From Rhabdornis inornatus (Eukaryota > Chordata > Aves > Passeriformes > Rhabdornithidae), in assembly GCA_013397075.1 (NCBI GenBank), contig VWZS01005930.1, positions 124,579-188,578 of the forward strand: DNA of 64,000 nt, read 5' to 3'. Below, piece by piece: positions 22,535 through 35,941 of this stretch (position 1 is the stretch's first letter; each line of letters opens with the position of its first letter). A program made the position numbers and the translations under genes. The notes beneath the pieces were generated by a model. It was given only the letters and a program-made list of their open reading frames with translations, was not told where the DNA came from and searched no databases.

Positions 22535-23392
22535 ATCTTGTCTTCTTTAAGCTTTTCACACTGTTCCCCACAACATTCTTTTCTCTAAATTGGGGAGATA
22601 ATGATTCGATGGTACTGTTAGATGGTTATGAAACTGGTTGGGTATTCATATCCCCAGAGTAGTGATCAGTGGCTCAGAGTCCCAATGGACATCAGTCACA
22701 AGGGTGTCCCTGCCCTTTAATATCATCATTAGTGACATAGGCAATGAAATCGACTGCACCCTCAGCAAATTTTTAGATGACACCAAGCTGAGTGGTGCTG
22801 TTGACACACCTGAAGGATGGGATGCCATCCAGAGGGACCTGGAAAAGCTGGAGAATAGGCCTGAGTGAATATCATGGGTTTAAGAAGACCAAGTGCAAGG
22901 TGGTATGCCTGGGTCAGAGCAACCTCTGGCATCAGCACAGGCTGGGGATGAACAGATGGAGAGCAGCACTGGGGAGAAGGATTTGGGGGTGCTGGTGGGT
23001 GAGAGGCTGGACATGACCCAGCCATGGGCACTCCCAGTCCAGAAAGCCAAACATGTCCTGGGCTGCATCCAAAGCAGCGTGGGCAGCAGGGGAGGGAGGG
23101 GATTCTGCCCCTCTGCTCTGCTCTGGTGAGACCCCAGCTGGAACCCTGCACACAGCTCTGGGGTCCCAGCACAGGAATGACATGGAACTGTTGGAGGGAG
23201 TCCAGAGGAGGGACACCAAGATGTTTAGAGGGATGGATCACCTCTGCTATGAGAAAAGGCTGAGAGAGTTGTGTTTGTTTAACATGGAGAGGAGAAGGTT
23301 TCTCTGACCTAATTGAAACCTTCTAGTACCTGAAATGACCCTACAAGAAAGATGTAAAGGACTATTTACAAGGGCATATAGTGACGGGGCTT
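22535..23392 (+). mobile_element. CR1 LINE, RT fragment truncated at both ends
   Basis: Plus-strand CR1 copy starting near the RT motif A region (AAGCTTTTCACACTGTTCCCC, about 22550). The region that would encode the GVPQG turn has a short internal deletion. The motif C box reads FLDD (22770-22781) in place of the usual FADD, within an SKFLDDTKLSG context. Downstream are the DLGVLV-like block and the thumb/connection region (ELLEGVQRR and MRKGL-type blocks) in shifting frames. The copy ends abruptly at about 23392 before the 3' untranslated part and has no octamers, so its tail was deleted. It is inactive. Confidence 0.92.
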
Positions 23393-23899
23393 GTTACCTT
23401 TGATTTCTCTTTAATAAAGGGTTTGATTCTACCAGCTTTCATAACGTGATCGCTGGCTGCTCAATTTCTTTGTATTCCTGCCAGCCTACTTTCTTTTTGT
23501 TTGTCTGGGAGCTTCTTCTTCATTTGCTCATGTCACTTGGCATCTTTGTCTGACTTCTTCTTTGTTGGGATACATTACTTGTGAGCTTGAAGGATGTGAC
23601 CTGTGTACTTTAACTGGCTTTCTTGGTCCCTTCTTCCTTCCTTGCCTTTATCTTGTGGTAGTATTTGAAGCAAATCCCTGAAAAGCCTGTTTTCCTGATA
23701 TACAGAAGGGTGAAATCTCACATAAGAAGAACTTTAAGGTAGAAATGATGATGAGAGAAAGAATGACAAAATGGGGAAGTGGTAGATTGTCTTAAGCATG
23801 CAAAACATATAGGATGATATGAGCATTTGTAATCAGCAAAAGAATGTTGAAGTGCCGTCATCCCACATTCTGTATGCACATGACAGTTGTACAAGACAA
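23393..23899. other. spacer between two CR1 copies
   Basis: T-rich then AT-rich sequence with no recognisable element. It may include the replaced or deleted tail of the preceding CR1, but I see no homology to that part. Confidence 0.35.
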
Positions 23900-26420
23900 A
23901 ATATATGGGAAAGCTCTCATATTTTTTCTAGGAGATGGACATAGCTGAGTGCCTGTACACTGATTAATGCAGCATGAGGAAGAAATAGGAGAAATTAGAG
24001 GTTTCTGTGCTTTTGCAGGGCTATGACCTCATTGGCATCACAGGCATATGGTGGGTTAGCTTCTAATTGAAGTGCTGCAATAGAGGTATACAGGTTCTTT
24101 AGAGACTGGATAGGAGGGTCGGAAGGTAGGAAGAGTTGCCTTCTATGTGACAGAAGTGGGAATGCATGAAACTCTGCCTTGGAATTCAGGATGAGTTAAC
24201 TCAGAGTTTATCAGGCAGGATTAGCAGGCTGATGAACAGGAATAATTTTTGTGTTCCTGATACAGACTGCCTGGTCAGGCAGAGCAAGTAGATAAGACCA
24301 TTTTCAGCCTACTGGAGTTAGCTTTACATTCACAGGACTCGCATCTCATGGAGAGCTTCAAGGACCACAATATCTGCTAGAAGAGCAACACAGAAGAACA
24401 GATCACCAAGGGTTTTGAAATAAAATAAAATATTTAAAATAAAGCTTCCAGACATGTGACTGAGGACCTGATGAGTGATTTTCTGCTGGACCTGTTTTGG
24501 ATAAATAAGGAAGAATCTCTTTGTGGATGTTCAGGGGAAGCCTTAGCTGTAGTGACCATGAGAGTATGGTGTTCCAGAGAGTGGTAAACAAAGGAGAACC
24601 ATAACCCTGAACTTCAGGAGAGCATACTTTAGCCTGAATTTTCTTCAAATAAACCTATGGACTATATACATCGGAAGAGAAGAGACCTCTAGAAGAATTT
24701 GTTCACTTTGAAGAATCACCTTTCAAGCTCCAGAGGAGCTGAATCCAATGAACATAGAATGAAGCAAAAGGATAAACATGAAGATAGCGACATAACTCAG
24801 ATGAAAAAAATAAGAGTACAAGAGCTGGAAAAGGAGAAAAATGTCCGAGGGAGAATATAGACAAGCATTTTGAGGATACTGAAACATGTTTAGTAAAGCA
24901 AAACTCACCCGGAAATAAATTTGCCAAGAGATGTGAAGGGAAACAAGAAAAGTTTTCAAAATTTATCTGCTGCAAAAAGAAAACTATGGAAAATTTTGGT
25001 CTGCTGCTGAATAGGGCAGAGCATCTCATGATAAAGGACACAGAAAAAGCTGGAGTAATTAATGCCTGCTTGACCTCTCTCCTGTCAAAAGCAGCAATTA
25101 GCATTCCCAGGAGTGTATGGAGCATGTAAGACAGCCTTGGTACAGGAGGATCAGGTGTGGGAATATTTAAATAAAAAAAAATATGCACAAGTCCATGGGA
25201 CCTGACAGGGTGTGCCCACGAGAGTCACTCCTATCTTTAAGAAGGTACAGAAGTGGGATCCAGGCAACTGTACACCAGTCAGCCTCACCTTGATCCCTTG
25301 AAGGGTGATGGTGGAAGCCCTCCTGGAAACCATTTCAAAACACAAGGGACAAGAAATTGATCAGAAATAGTCACCATGGATTTATATTTAACCAAAATCA
25401 TAACCTTCTATTCTAAGATAACTGGCTTGATGGATGAGGGGAGAGCAGTGGATATTGGTTATCCTGTCTTCAACAAGATTTTCAACACTGTCTGCCGTAG
25501 TACCTTCACAGACAGACTGAGAAATGCAGGCCATAAGTGCACAGGGAGTTGAATTAAAAAGTAGCCAAATTGCTGGGCTGAAAGAGTTGTGGGCAGTGGT
25601 ACGAATTCCAAATAAGAACTAGTCACTAGTGGTGTACTCCAGGGTTCAACACCAGGGTCAATACAGTTTAACATCTTCATTAATAACCTGGATTCTGATA
25701 CAGAGGGCATTCAGCAGGTTTATAGATGATACAAAGTGGGGAAGAATGTTTCTTGTGCAAGATGGGTGTGCTACTAGTCAGAGGGACTTCGACAGGCTGG
25801 AGAAGTCAGTAGACCAGAACCTCATGAAATTCATAAAGGTAAAAAAAAAATCATGGATGTAAGAAGGCCATGCACCTGTGCATGCTGGGGAGAAACAAGA
25901 TGGAAAGCAGGCTGGCAAAAAGGAGCATGGAAGACCTGCTGAACAAAATGGTTATGAGAAATGTGTCAGAAGGAGACTGAACACATCCTGAGATGAGTTA
26001 GGAAAAGTATCACCAGCAGGTGGAAGAGTAGTAACACTTACTCTCAGCACTCTCAGTACATCTGGGTGCTGCTTCCAGATCTGGGTTCTGCAGTGCAAGA
26101 GATTTGTGGCTTTGGTGGAGTGAGTCTCCAAGCTTGCAGGTGCTGGAACACCTGTCATACCAGGGGAGACTGAAAGATGGGGCTATTTAGCTTGAAGAAG
26201 AGAAGCGAGACCACTTGGGGGTTATCTTATCAGTATGTACAAATATCAGATGGCAGAGGATATAGAAGAGAAAGTCAAACTCAGCAGTTTCCTGGGGCAG
26301 TATAAGATGAAAAAATCCACAGTAAGTCTGACTATGCAGTGGAACAGGTTTCCCAATGATTTTGGGTAGTTTGCTCTGAAAGATGTTAAAAATTAACTGG
26401 ATAGCCTGACCTAACTGTAA
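23900..26420 (+). mobile_element. old, long CR1 LINE copy (endonuclease to RT)
   Basis: Plus-strand CR1 that reaches much further 5' than the others. Near 23951 is the start-of-endonuclease block (GTGCCTGTACACTGATTAATG). At 24025-24056 a DLIGITGIWW block matches the apurinic-endonuclease-like domain, with Glu of the usual TETWW replaced by Gly. An LNFRRAYFSL block is at 24607-24636. In the RT part, a PGNYRPVSLT-like region lies near 25258-25290, a GVLQG version of motif B near 25630, and FIDD (motif C) at 25719-25730. There are many stops and frameshifts and an internal deletion near 25221. The 3' end near 26420 lacks octamers. It is clearly an ancient, dead copy. Confidence 0.88.
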
Positions 26421-29400
26421 AGTTAGCTCCTGTTATTTTGATGTGTTGACTATTCATATATCTCTCCCAGCTTCCATTAGTCTGAAGCTCTGTAGTTATT
26501 CAAATCAGTAGGGACTGTCTTAGTCTTCTCACATTAAAAAATCAGTTCTCCATAAAGAGAGCTAAAATAGCAAGACTAAACTAAAAGTACCAGAAATTCT
26601 TTATGCATTTGAAACCTGATTCCTCCTGGATACATCAGAAATATGCTGAAGTAGGTAGGCTGCTTATATGTTGATGCAAAGTGTATATGTAGGTGGAAAG
26701 TGCTAAAAAAAAAGTAAAAATAATAAACTCTGAGTCCATCATCACTTTATCTGTATACTGTATTCCATTCACTCTTCTTTTTGTGTCTTTTCTTTGGACA
26801 AATTCCTCTGTCTGTTTTTAAAGCCTGAATCCTGAATGGACCTTTTGTGATCCACTTGACTGTGATTCACTCTTAGTAAAAAGTGAGATGATGTAAAATG
26901 TCTTAACCAGCACAGTTCTTGAATTAGCAAGCCTTCAGAGCCTGAGCCTCTGAAGTACTCTTGGAGACACTGTCAAAACAGATGCTATCCCTCATGCCTA
27001 GGAAAAATCTGTGATAGGAGTTTAGGAGTTACCACCATCTAATTCCTGCTTAAATCACAGTAAATCCAAAGTACATGAAAATAACCAGACTGTTGCTGAT
27101 CCAAGACTTCTGTCTGCTGTATATTTTAGTTTGCTTCTTTATTGTTTTAGTACAGCACTGAAGACAGTAGAGTCAGGTTAAAAAAATTATAACAGTGAAA
27201 CTCAAAAAACCCCTGACAGCTTTAACAAGAAATTTTACCCATATTTAGGTCATTTTTACAATGGGTAGTTGATTTTATGTCTGTCTATGGTTATGCTTTT
27301 ATCTCAGATTTTAATCTGTTCTCCATGTGCCTCTACTGAAAAACGTGGCACCTGGAAGATACATCTTTGTCTGTGACAACTTGTGGTCACCTTAGCATCT
27401 CTGGCAGATTTTGAGAGACATCTGTCATCCAGAAATTCTAGAATTCTGAAAAAGAAATGGGTTTTCAGACAGCTTTTAAATTTCTTCTGTGTCTGCATGG
27501 CAATGCAAAGAGGTGAGGATCATGAGCATTCAGGCCCTGGTGTTGGATTTCTTCATATTTCTGAAACTAGTGTGAAGTTGCCAACAGTGAAGAGTGACAT
27601 AAAAGGAGGAGTCTCAAAGCTGCACAGAAAAGAAGCTGATTAGGGAAACAAACCCAGCAATTAAGGCTAAGAAGAAATCTAAATGACAGGCAGAATACAG
27701 GGGGCAAAAAAGAGTAATCTTTAAAGAGAACTGAGGGTGAAGAGAGGTCAGCGGAAATAAGAAAAAAATAGACAGTTGCTGAGGAACAGAATTACAGAAC
27801 AGAAAAGAGCACTTTTAAGTAGGTTTAAAACCTGGAATTTAAAATGCATTTCTAGAAATATAAGAAAATAGATGTTTTAGAAGGCGTGATAGAAACGAGT
27901 TCTCAAACAGTCTGAAATCTTAGGAGTTATTAGTTAGAGAGGCTATTATTAAAGAAGAACTCCACTATTGCCATATTTACCAGCAGAGCCAGAGCAGTTT
28001 TAAATATAAATTTTAATTTGGTTGTGTGGCAAGAGTTGTACACCAAGCGTACAGCTGTATTTCACATGTGGGAGAGGATCTTTGTCAAACACTAGGGACC
28101 ACATCAATGTGCCCATGCCTACAGAGAGACTTAGGGCAATTCCATACAATTTTGCTAGTAATACTCTGCTTCCTGAAATATCGTCTGAATTTTGAGACAG
28201 AGATTCTCTACAAAATTAATACTTTCTTGTTTCTTGTAACATACCATAAGGAATTTTGCATTTGGTATTGGGACAAAATTTTCAAGTTTAAAATCCCTAA
28301 AATCTAATGCTTCTGAGACATTTACAGTCTGATTAGTCTGAGCTATCAAACAGAGTGCTGACCTGGAGAAAATTAGACTATCTCTTAATTACTCATGAGT
28401 TAAAAACCACACATTTTAGAATCTCTCTTCTCTTTTCTCAGAGGCACAGGGTGCTATGAAAGGAACAGCAGAAAGTTTGGGAATTGGTTGCCTAGTGAAG
28501 GTGAAGAAGGAGCATGTTGAATGTGGCAAAGTCTCACAAGTTTAAGAGGCTGAGTGGTGCTGTATGGCAGATTATGGTGATATGTCTAAGCAGCTTTGCT
28601 GAGAGAGTGGAGTTAATTTTTCTTTTTCTGATATCACTTTGTGAGGATAATTAGACTTCATTGCTTCACACTACCATGGGTGTTCTGAATTTGGTGGTTT
28701 TAACTTGTGAGCATTTAAATCTGAAGTACTAGTGAGTTACTGTTGTATGTATATGCATATGATTTTGCTTGTTATATGCAAATTATGCATATTATACTTC
28801 GCTTGCTGTGTTATATGCTTTAATGGGAAAAAGCAAGATTTAAATGAAAAGAGGAATGATGTAGACTAAATCAAAGATGTGCTATATACAATAATCAGAT
28901 ACATTGGCTGTATTTACCTCTTTTTTTGCTTCCAAATGCTTCCTTTTACATTTTGTATAATACCTTGTGAGCATACACATTTAAACCAAGCACTATAATG
29001 CTACTGATACTGGACAATTTTCTTCTTTATTCCTGCAATATTTCACAGAGAGAAAAAAAAAATCGATAAACCTTCACTTGGTTGTACATAGTCAAACAAG
29101 CACTGCTTCTTAGAAAATCAGCAAACTTGATCTATGGAAACACAACTCTCCTGTGAAGAAGGAAAGACAAATTAGTTCTGCATGGTACTCTTGAGTAGGA
29201 CCAATAGCAGTGAAGTGTCTATGACATAGTTTTGACATATGCAGTAGACTCACAAAACTTCAGTATGATTGCATCAAGCAGTGAAAGGAAGTTACTGCAA
29301 GGATAGTTATGGAGTGAGACAGGCAGCTAAAGAACAGTAACAAAGCCGTACATTCAAGCATTTCTTTGACATCATTTTACCAACTGAGCATGAAACATCT

Positions 29401-32400
29401 GAATCCAGCTCTGCTGATTTGCTCATCCCTTCTTTCTTCTTTTCATCCTGCTGCTAGATGCTTTTTAGGCTCTTGGCTGCAAACTTCAGGCAAACAGCTG
29501 GTGTGCCTGATACTTCTTTTGCCAAGAAAGGTCTTGGATAACCTAAGCTGAAATACTTGAGGTTTCTCATGGTGTAATGCATGAATTCAGATATTAATTG
29601 ACATCATCCTTGAAGAAAAATACTGCAGCTGACTGCTCAGGGTTGTTTGTAACATTTGGTTTAGGTTAGTTTTACTGTGAAATTCCTTTTACTTTGTTAC
29701 TTTTTTTTTCTTAATAGTCTGGCTAGGGACCAATTCAGAATGGTCTGAGTGTTAGGATAATTTCTGCCTGCTTAGAGAAGCCTTTAAAAGCTCTTCATGA
29801 CAAGAATGAAGTTTGTAATCCACCACTACATGTACTACTCTTTGTAACTGCACGTTGCATTTATACAGACTAGAAAACTGTCACACTGCTTGGTGCAATA
29901 AATCAGCAGCTATTGAAAAAAGCTGCCAAGTTCATGGCAGGAAGTGTAAATTATTCAAGTCTCTTCAAAAGCAGTTTAAAATGAGAATGTCCAGATAACC
30001 AAGAGATCAATCACCATGCTAAAAACTGCCTTGGTCTGCCAAAGCAAATTAGGTGAAAGAAAGTCCTATAGCCCTGTCAAAATGACTTTGTCATAGACAA
30101 TACCAGAAAAGGGTGTATTCATGAAAAAAACAACCCCAAACAACACATGCAGGGTGCCTTTTAAATGGAACCGATCACTTTATCACCTTGTCTTTCTATA
30201 CGCAACATAGAAAATTAGGCCAAAGTAACATTTCGTGTTTAGATATTGACTGCAATAGTTTTTTCTCAATGCCAAGTGAATGTCAAGAAGTGCTATCATT
30301 TGGAAAGGTACTACCTGGGTCAGTTATAGCTTCAAAACAGCTTGCACCAGCTCCATTTCTTGCAGTGTTCATTGCCTGGAAATATATTACTTTCAAGTAT
30401 AGGGAAAATACTTTGAAACAGTCAGTTAACTTTTCTTCCCATCAATAAAAACATCTTTTAATTGGAGAGTTTTTATACTTTTAGAAAGAAAATAGGACAA
30501 ACAAGAGAGGAAGAATAGGAATGACCAGCTCACTGAGTTCCTCACATTTTTCTTAATGAATTAAATATACTTGATACTCAGAATTCCTTACCTACCCTTG
30601 AACAGCACATAATAGAATGCAAATAAGTCCCATTTGTTTTAGTTACCCATTTTATCTCAGGCCTTAAAAAACATCAAAAGGGACAGGTTAAGAGTGGTTA
30701 GAATACGATCAGCTGTAGCTTTTCACTAAGACTTAAATTTCTCACGTAAGTTTTAAATGTTGCTCAGAATTTAACCCATATCAACAACTGGCAAACATTT
30801 TGACCAATTACAAATTTCAGACTAGACCAGAAGAATTCAAGCTAGCTTCCCCTCTGTCTTGTAAAAGAATATTTGAGTAACTGATAAGAATACAAACACT
30901 TCCAGTAGGTGGGGTCTATATGACAGATTTTGTACAATTGTCAATGATGTTACAGTTCATATTGAATTCTTTATGAATTTCTTTCACACAATAAATTCAC
31001 CTGGGAAAAGCTGTTCAATTACAAATAATCCTGGTCTTGGAAATATCATTTTTCTGTGGAGTAAAACTGGAAAGTGTACTGTGACTAATTAGCTTTTAAA
31101 ATTTTATTAGCAACATGATAGTCTTCTTTTCATAGGTAGGTTGAGAGGCAAAGTTACAGAAAAGAGGAGAAATACTATGATAACATGATTTAGTGTATAT
31201 CTGAAGATTCTGTGATATATTAATGAGAAAATTTCATGCACATTGCATGTTATGATGTTTCATTCCATCATACCAAGAAAAGGCAGTGAGGAAGGATAGC
31301 TGTGTGAAAAAAAAGAACATACTTTGGAAAGTAAAAGTTCCATCGTGTGGGGCAGAGATCATCCATTCAGTATGTGTCAAACATCTTTGTACACTGATTT
31401 ATATCAAAGAAGCATAGTACTAAATGCAGGTGGTATAAACTCACACTTCAAGAGTACAAAGTCATCTGGAAAAGCAGTTAAGCATCATGTTACAAACTCT
31501 GAGAAAGGACAAGCTGAGCAGGTGACATATTCAGAGGCAAGCGCAAGATTGTTGTGAATGATGCTTCTGAATTCTGCCAAAACGCCAGATGTATTTTCTG
31601 AATCTTACAGATCTTGGCATCCACATGATATCTGATCAACCATAGAAATAATGGAGAAAGGGCCACAAATGTTTCCACAAGTGATGGAAGAGAAAGGGAC
31701 CTGTGCTCATTACAAATAGTATGGAATGTTTCCTTTAGACTTTCCATCTGATCAAAGAAACCTGTTGTGAATTTATGAAGCTCATTAATTAAGACGATGT
31801 GTTTATGGAGCAGAAAGGGGAAAAAAATAGAAAGGCAAAGCTGAGGCAAAGTACAAGAGCTGACATCTTGCATTGCTCAGCATCTCTAAACAAAATTATT
31901 CTTCAGGATGCCCAAATAAGAGAGTTGCATCTCCAAACTCTAAGAATCAAACATAATAATTTAGCCAAGGTTGTAAGCTAGGCTGCTTATATTTATTAAT
32001 TTAATGGTTGTTATGCATTTTGAAGCTACAAAGAAAAATAATGATGTTTATTTTCTTTTTGACTGGGAATTTAGCATGACCTCATATTCAGTTTAAAGAA
32101 ACATACATTGCCTTACTTTCCTTAGGAAGGTGTTGTACTATAATATTTGACTTAAAATAAAGTGATAAGTTCAAGGGAAAAAATAATTGCCATCCATTTA
32201 TTGTTAAACTTCCAATAATTAGACTTTCGGAAATGTAATATCCAATATAGGACTTTAATTTTCTTAGTTACTTTAATTTTGGGATGAAGATGTAGACTTG
32301 GAGATTATATCCAAATTAACACACTTGTATATTTTTTCTGGTTGCATCAGTGGTCCTTGAAGTCAAGGATGACAGATGCCTGAAGTTAACAGTTTAGTGG

Positions 32401-35400
32401 TCCATTTATAAGTAAGGACTGAATTTCAGTTGGGAAAAATTATTATACATAGATTATACATAATCTCTATTAATGATGAACATGTATTTCTCCAAGAAAA
32501 GCCACTGGCTCGCAGCACAGAATAAGGAAGACGGAGGAACACAACAATACTGAAAAGTCTGAATTGAATATTAATAACTTAGCAAAGAATGTGAATCTTC
32601 TAAAACTTCCTGAAAATGTTATAGGCCGAATAAAACTCACCAGGTGCCTAATACTCTGTTAAGAGTGATTTTACTCCCTTCAGTAATTCACATGCAGGCG
32701 GGGTGAAACGTGGTATTAATCATATATCACATGACCCTGAGTGAGCCATGAAGCATTTCAGCTGCCTGTCAAATCATTGTTATTTTCTGAGATGAGCATA
32801 AGAAAAGTATAATTATGAACATGCATCAAAAAGTGTTGAAAATAAGAAGAGATGGCTGTGAGGGGAAACAGCTCATTCACAGACAGGAAAATCTTTAGAA
32901 AAACAACTAAGTACAGGGAAAGCTTTGAGTACCAGGAACAAAACTCATTCTAGTGTATCTGAAAGAAATATCATGTTTGCGTGGAGTGTTTAGTAGAAGT
33001 TAGAGCTAAAGTAACAGAGACCCATGAAAACTGAAGAACATTATGTGTATCCAGAAGGAAATTTGCCATATCTTTTCTTGTAATATCCTACACAATACTT
33101 GTGACAGGTAAAAGGAAAATGTTTTGAAGAAGCAAGCCCAGTGTCAAGGGTGGTAAGCCACAGGAGCAGTCTGATGTAAAGATCTCATGTGAATATACTT
33201 TATCTTCAGCATAGGCTATCAAGATGACCATCAGTAGCAGAGAAACTGTGTTCTGAACATAGGTGACCATGCGGAGACTCAGTGAAAGCTGTAGTTAACT
33301 AACCTTCCAGGATTAGTTACCTATAGCTTTCATATGCACAATATAAATACTAATTCCAACTGTAGCTAGAAAATAGGAAAGAAATGCCTAGCAGGGCAAA
33401 GGAGATTAATGATACTTAGAAATGAGAAAGGACAAGCTAGGATTTTTCAGATTTGTCCCTTCGTTCTTCTCTATTACAGAGAGAATAATAAAAATGTATC
33501 TCTGAGCCAGGCCTGCACCAAGTAGGATGACATCTCTTTTCTTGGGCTTGGTTAGCACTGTTGTCCTCTTTGAATGATTTATTCCTAGGACAGTTGTTTA
33601 AATGATATTTTATTCTTTCATCCCGTGTGTCTATGAGCTTTTGTTTATTGTTCTGTGCATGCACATACATCCAGTCCTGATTAAAGCACAAGTTTTGACA
33701 GACGTCTTTATTACCCAGCGGTAGAGGACTTTTCCCGCAGGGCACTGCTTTCTGGATGACTTTATTTGACATAACTGGTATGTATTGTTGAATTCCTTTT
33801 GAAATGTTCTCTCATGGGATTCCATGCTCTCATGCATCAAGAATTGTATTGTCCTTTTATTTAAAAATCAATAAAATAAAAGTTTGAACAAATAGAAACT
33901 ACTAATAGCAAATACTTAGTTTAATTCAAAGAAATGTTAAGTTCATTTACCTTGCAACATACAGAAGTATTGTATGTGAGGAAGGGCCCTGAGGTTTTCA
34001 TTAAAGCAAAGTTTTTATTTCCACATGTCAGGGTTTTTTATGAAAGACATTCTTCTTAAAATTGCAGATATTGCTCATAACAAACTTTAAAAGAAAGATT
34101 GACAATTTAAAGGAAAATAGTTTTTTGTGAAGCTTTTGTGATTCCTCTTGATATGTTCAAAACCAGTTTGGTTCCTCAAAGCTCTTTGTGTTTTGTTTTG
34201 GTAAATACTGTATTATTCACATTATCAAAAATTACCCTCAAATCTATCACTGATCAAAATCAGAGAGGACGGGACACGTTAAAATGGAAAGTATTTTGAA
34301 ATAGATACATTAGAGACAGTAAAAAAATCCATTGAAGAAATTAAAAAAAAAAAATCCTCTGTTGTTGGAAGGCATCTTTAATATATACATAAGTGTCCTG
34401 AAACATTTCTCAATAAATTGAAACAGAATCAAGAGAATAGGTCGTAATCTACTTATGTATCTTCATGACTGGAAATCAAAGTTCTGTATTTAGTGATGCC
34501 GAATTGTATTACAGAGCTGTGGAACAATGAAAACTTTATACATTATATTATGTTGATCTTTCTGGTAAATCTAAGCTGGTAAGATGGCTTCCCCTCAAAG
34601 ATCTGTAAGATGTTAGATGGTGGCAACAATTTTCTAATTTCCCATTTAGGCATTCTGTACAAGGTGATTACACAAAACTAGATGACAGTCTGTAGCAGCT
34701 GGATCCTACTTTCCTGCAAACAGCCTAGATATGGTGGATGTGGAGGTATTTGACTTGCAGTGACGAATTTCTTTTGTAGTGGTGATTTTCATAGCCAATT
34801 GAGTTCAAATTTGAAATAAGATATTCTATGTCATCTGAATCCATGTGGTATTCCTTTCTCTTTAACAATAATATTTCAGTACATCAGATGCATTACCATT
34901 CAAGTAACAATTCTTGAATATAAAGTCCATGCTCATAGCAATCAATGTAAGTAATAGCTACTGTCCTACTGTTTTGTTGTTTAACACAGCATGGTGATTG
35001 CCATGCGAAAACACACCAGCATCTTTAAATCCCTCAGCATGTTTTGATATGATTAAGCACTGCTGTTCCTGATTTTGATTTCTGTTTCAAGCCTGGCATG
35101 CTTTGTAAGATGAACACATGCTGAGGAAGAGTCAATTCTAAACCAAACTGTTACCGCTGAGCAATAAAAAACAAGAAGAACAACCACAAAAAAAACCCTT
35201 CAAACAACCCCCACCTCTTTTTGCCCATTGATGTTGTCTAATGCTTAATCTTGGTATCTTGTTTTTGAAAGCTGATGTAAACCATGATTCATTTGTACTT
35301 TATTAAGGTAGCTTTAAGCTTAATGAGTTGTGGCTTTTAGACAAGACATGGCAAAGTCATGTAAAGCAACTATTTTTTTCACACACATAACGGAGAAAGG

Positions 35401-35813
35401 AAAGCCAATTAGCTATGATTTAAAGACTTTGGGATCGTGAAGCAAGACTCACTGATATTTCCTTCTTGACTGTGCTGCAGATGGACTGAATGTTTCACTG
35501 ACAAAACATTCTGTCGATCTCCAAAGAAAATGATACATGGCACAGATACGTAGATAAAATAGTATTTCTAGTTTCTTCTCCCAAAGCTGGATTGGAAAAG
35601 ATATTGAAATGCAACCTTGGAAAAGAAAATGAAAATATTTTGTTGAATTGGACTAGAGCTCTTCTGGTCACAGGATATAAATGCAGACTACCGCAGGAAA
35701 GTTCAATGTAATTTACTCAAAATGCTATACTTGAATTTGAAACACAAGAAAACTGAAAGCAAAAATTGAAGAGACCAAAATAATTGCAAATACCTAACCC
35801 TTCTTTTTTTCAG
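26421..35813. other. long unassigned stretch
   Basis: About 9.4 kb of AT-rich single-copy sequence with no recognisable repeat family or gene. The longest frames (127 codons at 31490-31873 minus; 111 codons at 33437-33772 minus) have no family resemblance and are within chance expectation. A motif-dense patch at 32690-32810 is noted as a finding. Confidence 0.35.
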
Positions 35814-35941
35814 CTTGGTTGACAGTTACAACAGAAATTTCAGAAGTTTTAAGAAGAAAACGCTTTGTTCTGAACAGTTCCAAGCTGCTTCAGTACATTT
35901 TTAAGGGTTAAAATAAATAATTTTTTCAAGAGTATCTACAG
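35814..35941 (+). other. candidate 128-nt exon with consensus splice sites
   Basis: A CTAAC branch-like motif (35794-35798) and a pyrimidine tract ending CTTTTTTTCAG (35813) precede it. The donor after 35941 is CTACAG|GTAAGC, close to perfect. Two frames stay open for about 30 codons and then stop, and AATAAA lies inside at about 35912-35917. If it is real, a non-coding or untranslated exon fits better than an internal coding exon. No partner exons are identified. Confidence 0.2.

Noticed and set aside
22762..23241. Minus-strand frame of 159 codons
   Set aside because: It lies antisense to a CR1 RT fragment, and its length reflects the GC-richer, stop-poor CR1 sequence.
24703..25188. Minus-strand frame of 161 codons with hydrophobic stretches
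   Set aside because: It is antisense to the old CR1 copy. Its hydrophobic look comes from A-rich CR1 sense codons read in reverse, with no sign of a separate gene.
27434..27445. Palindrome AATTCTAGAATT with a TTCnnGAA core, like a heat-shock element
   Set aside because: The flanking GAA units are at wrong spacing for a functional three-unit element, and short A/T palindromes are common here.
31490..31873. 127-codon minus-strand frame with protein-like composition
   Set aside because: I could not relate it to a family. The length is within chance expectation, and there is no promoter, splice or polyadenylation support.
33437..33772. 111-codon minus-strand frame, basic and Cys-containing
   Set aside because: Same reasons: no recognisable domain and no supporting signals.
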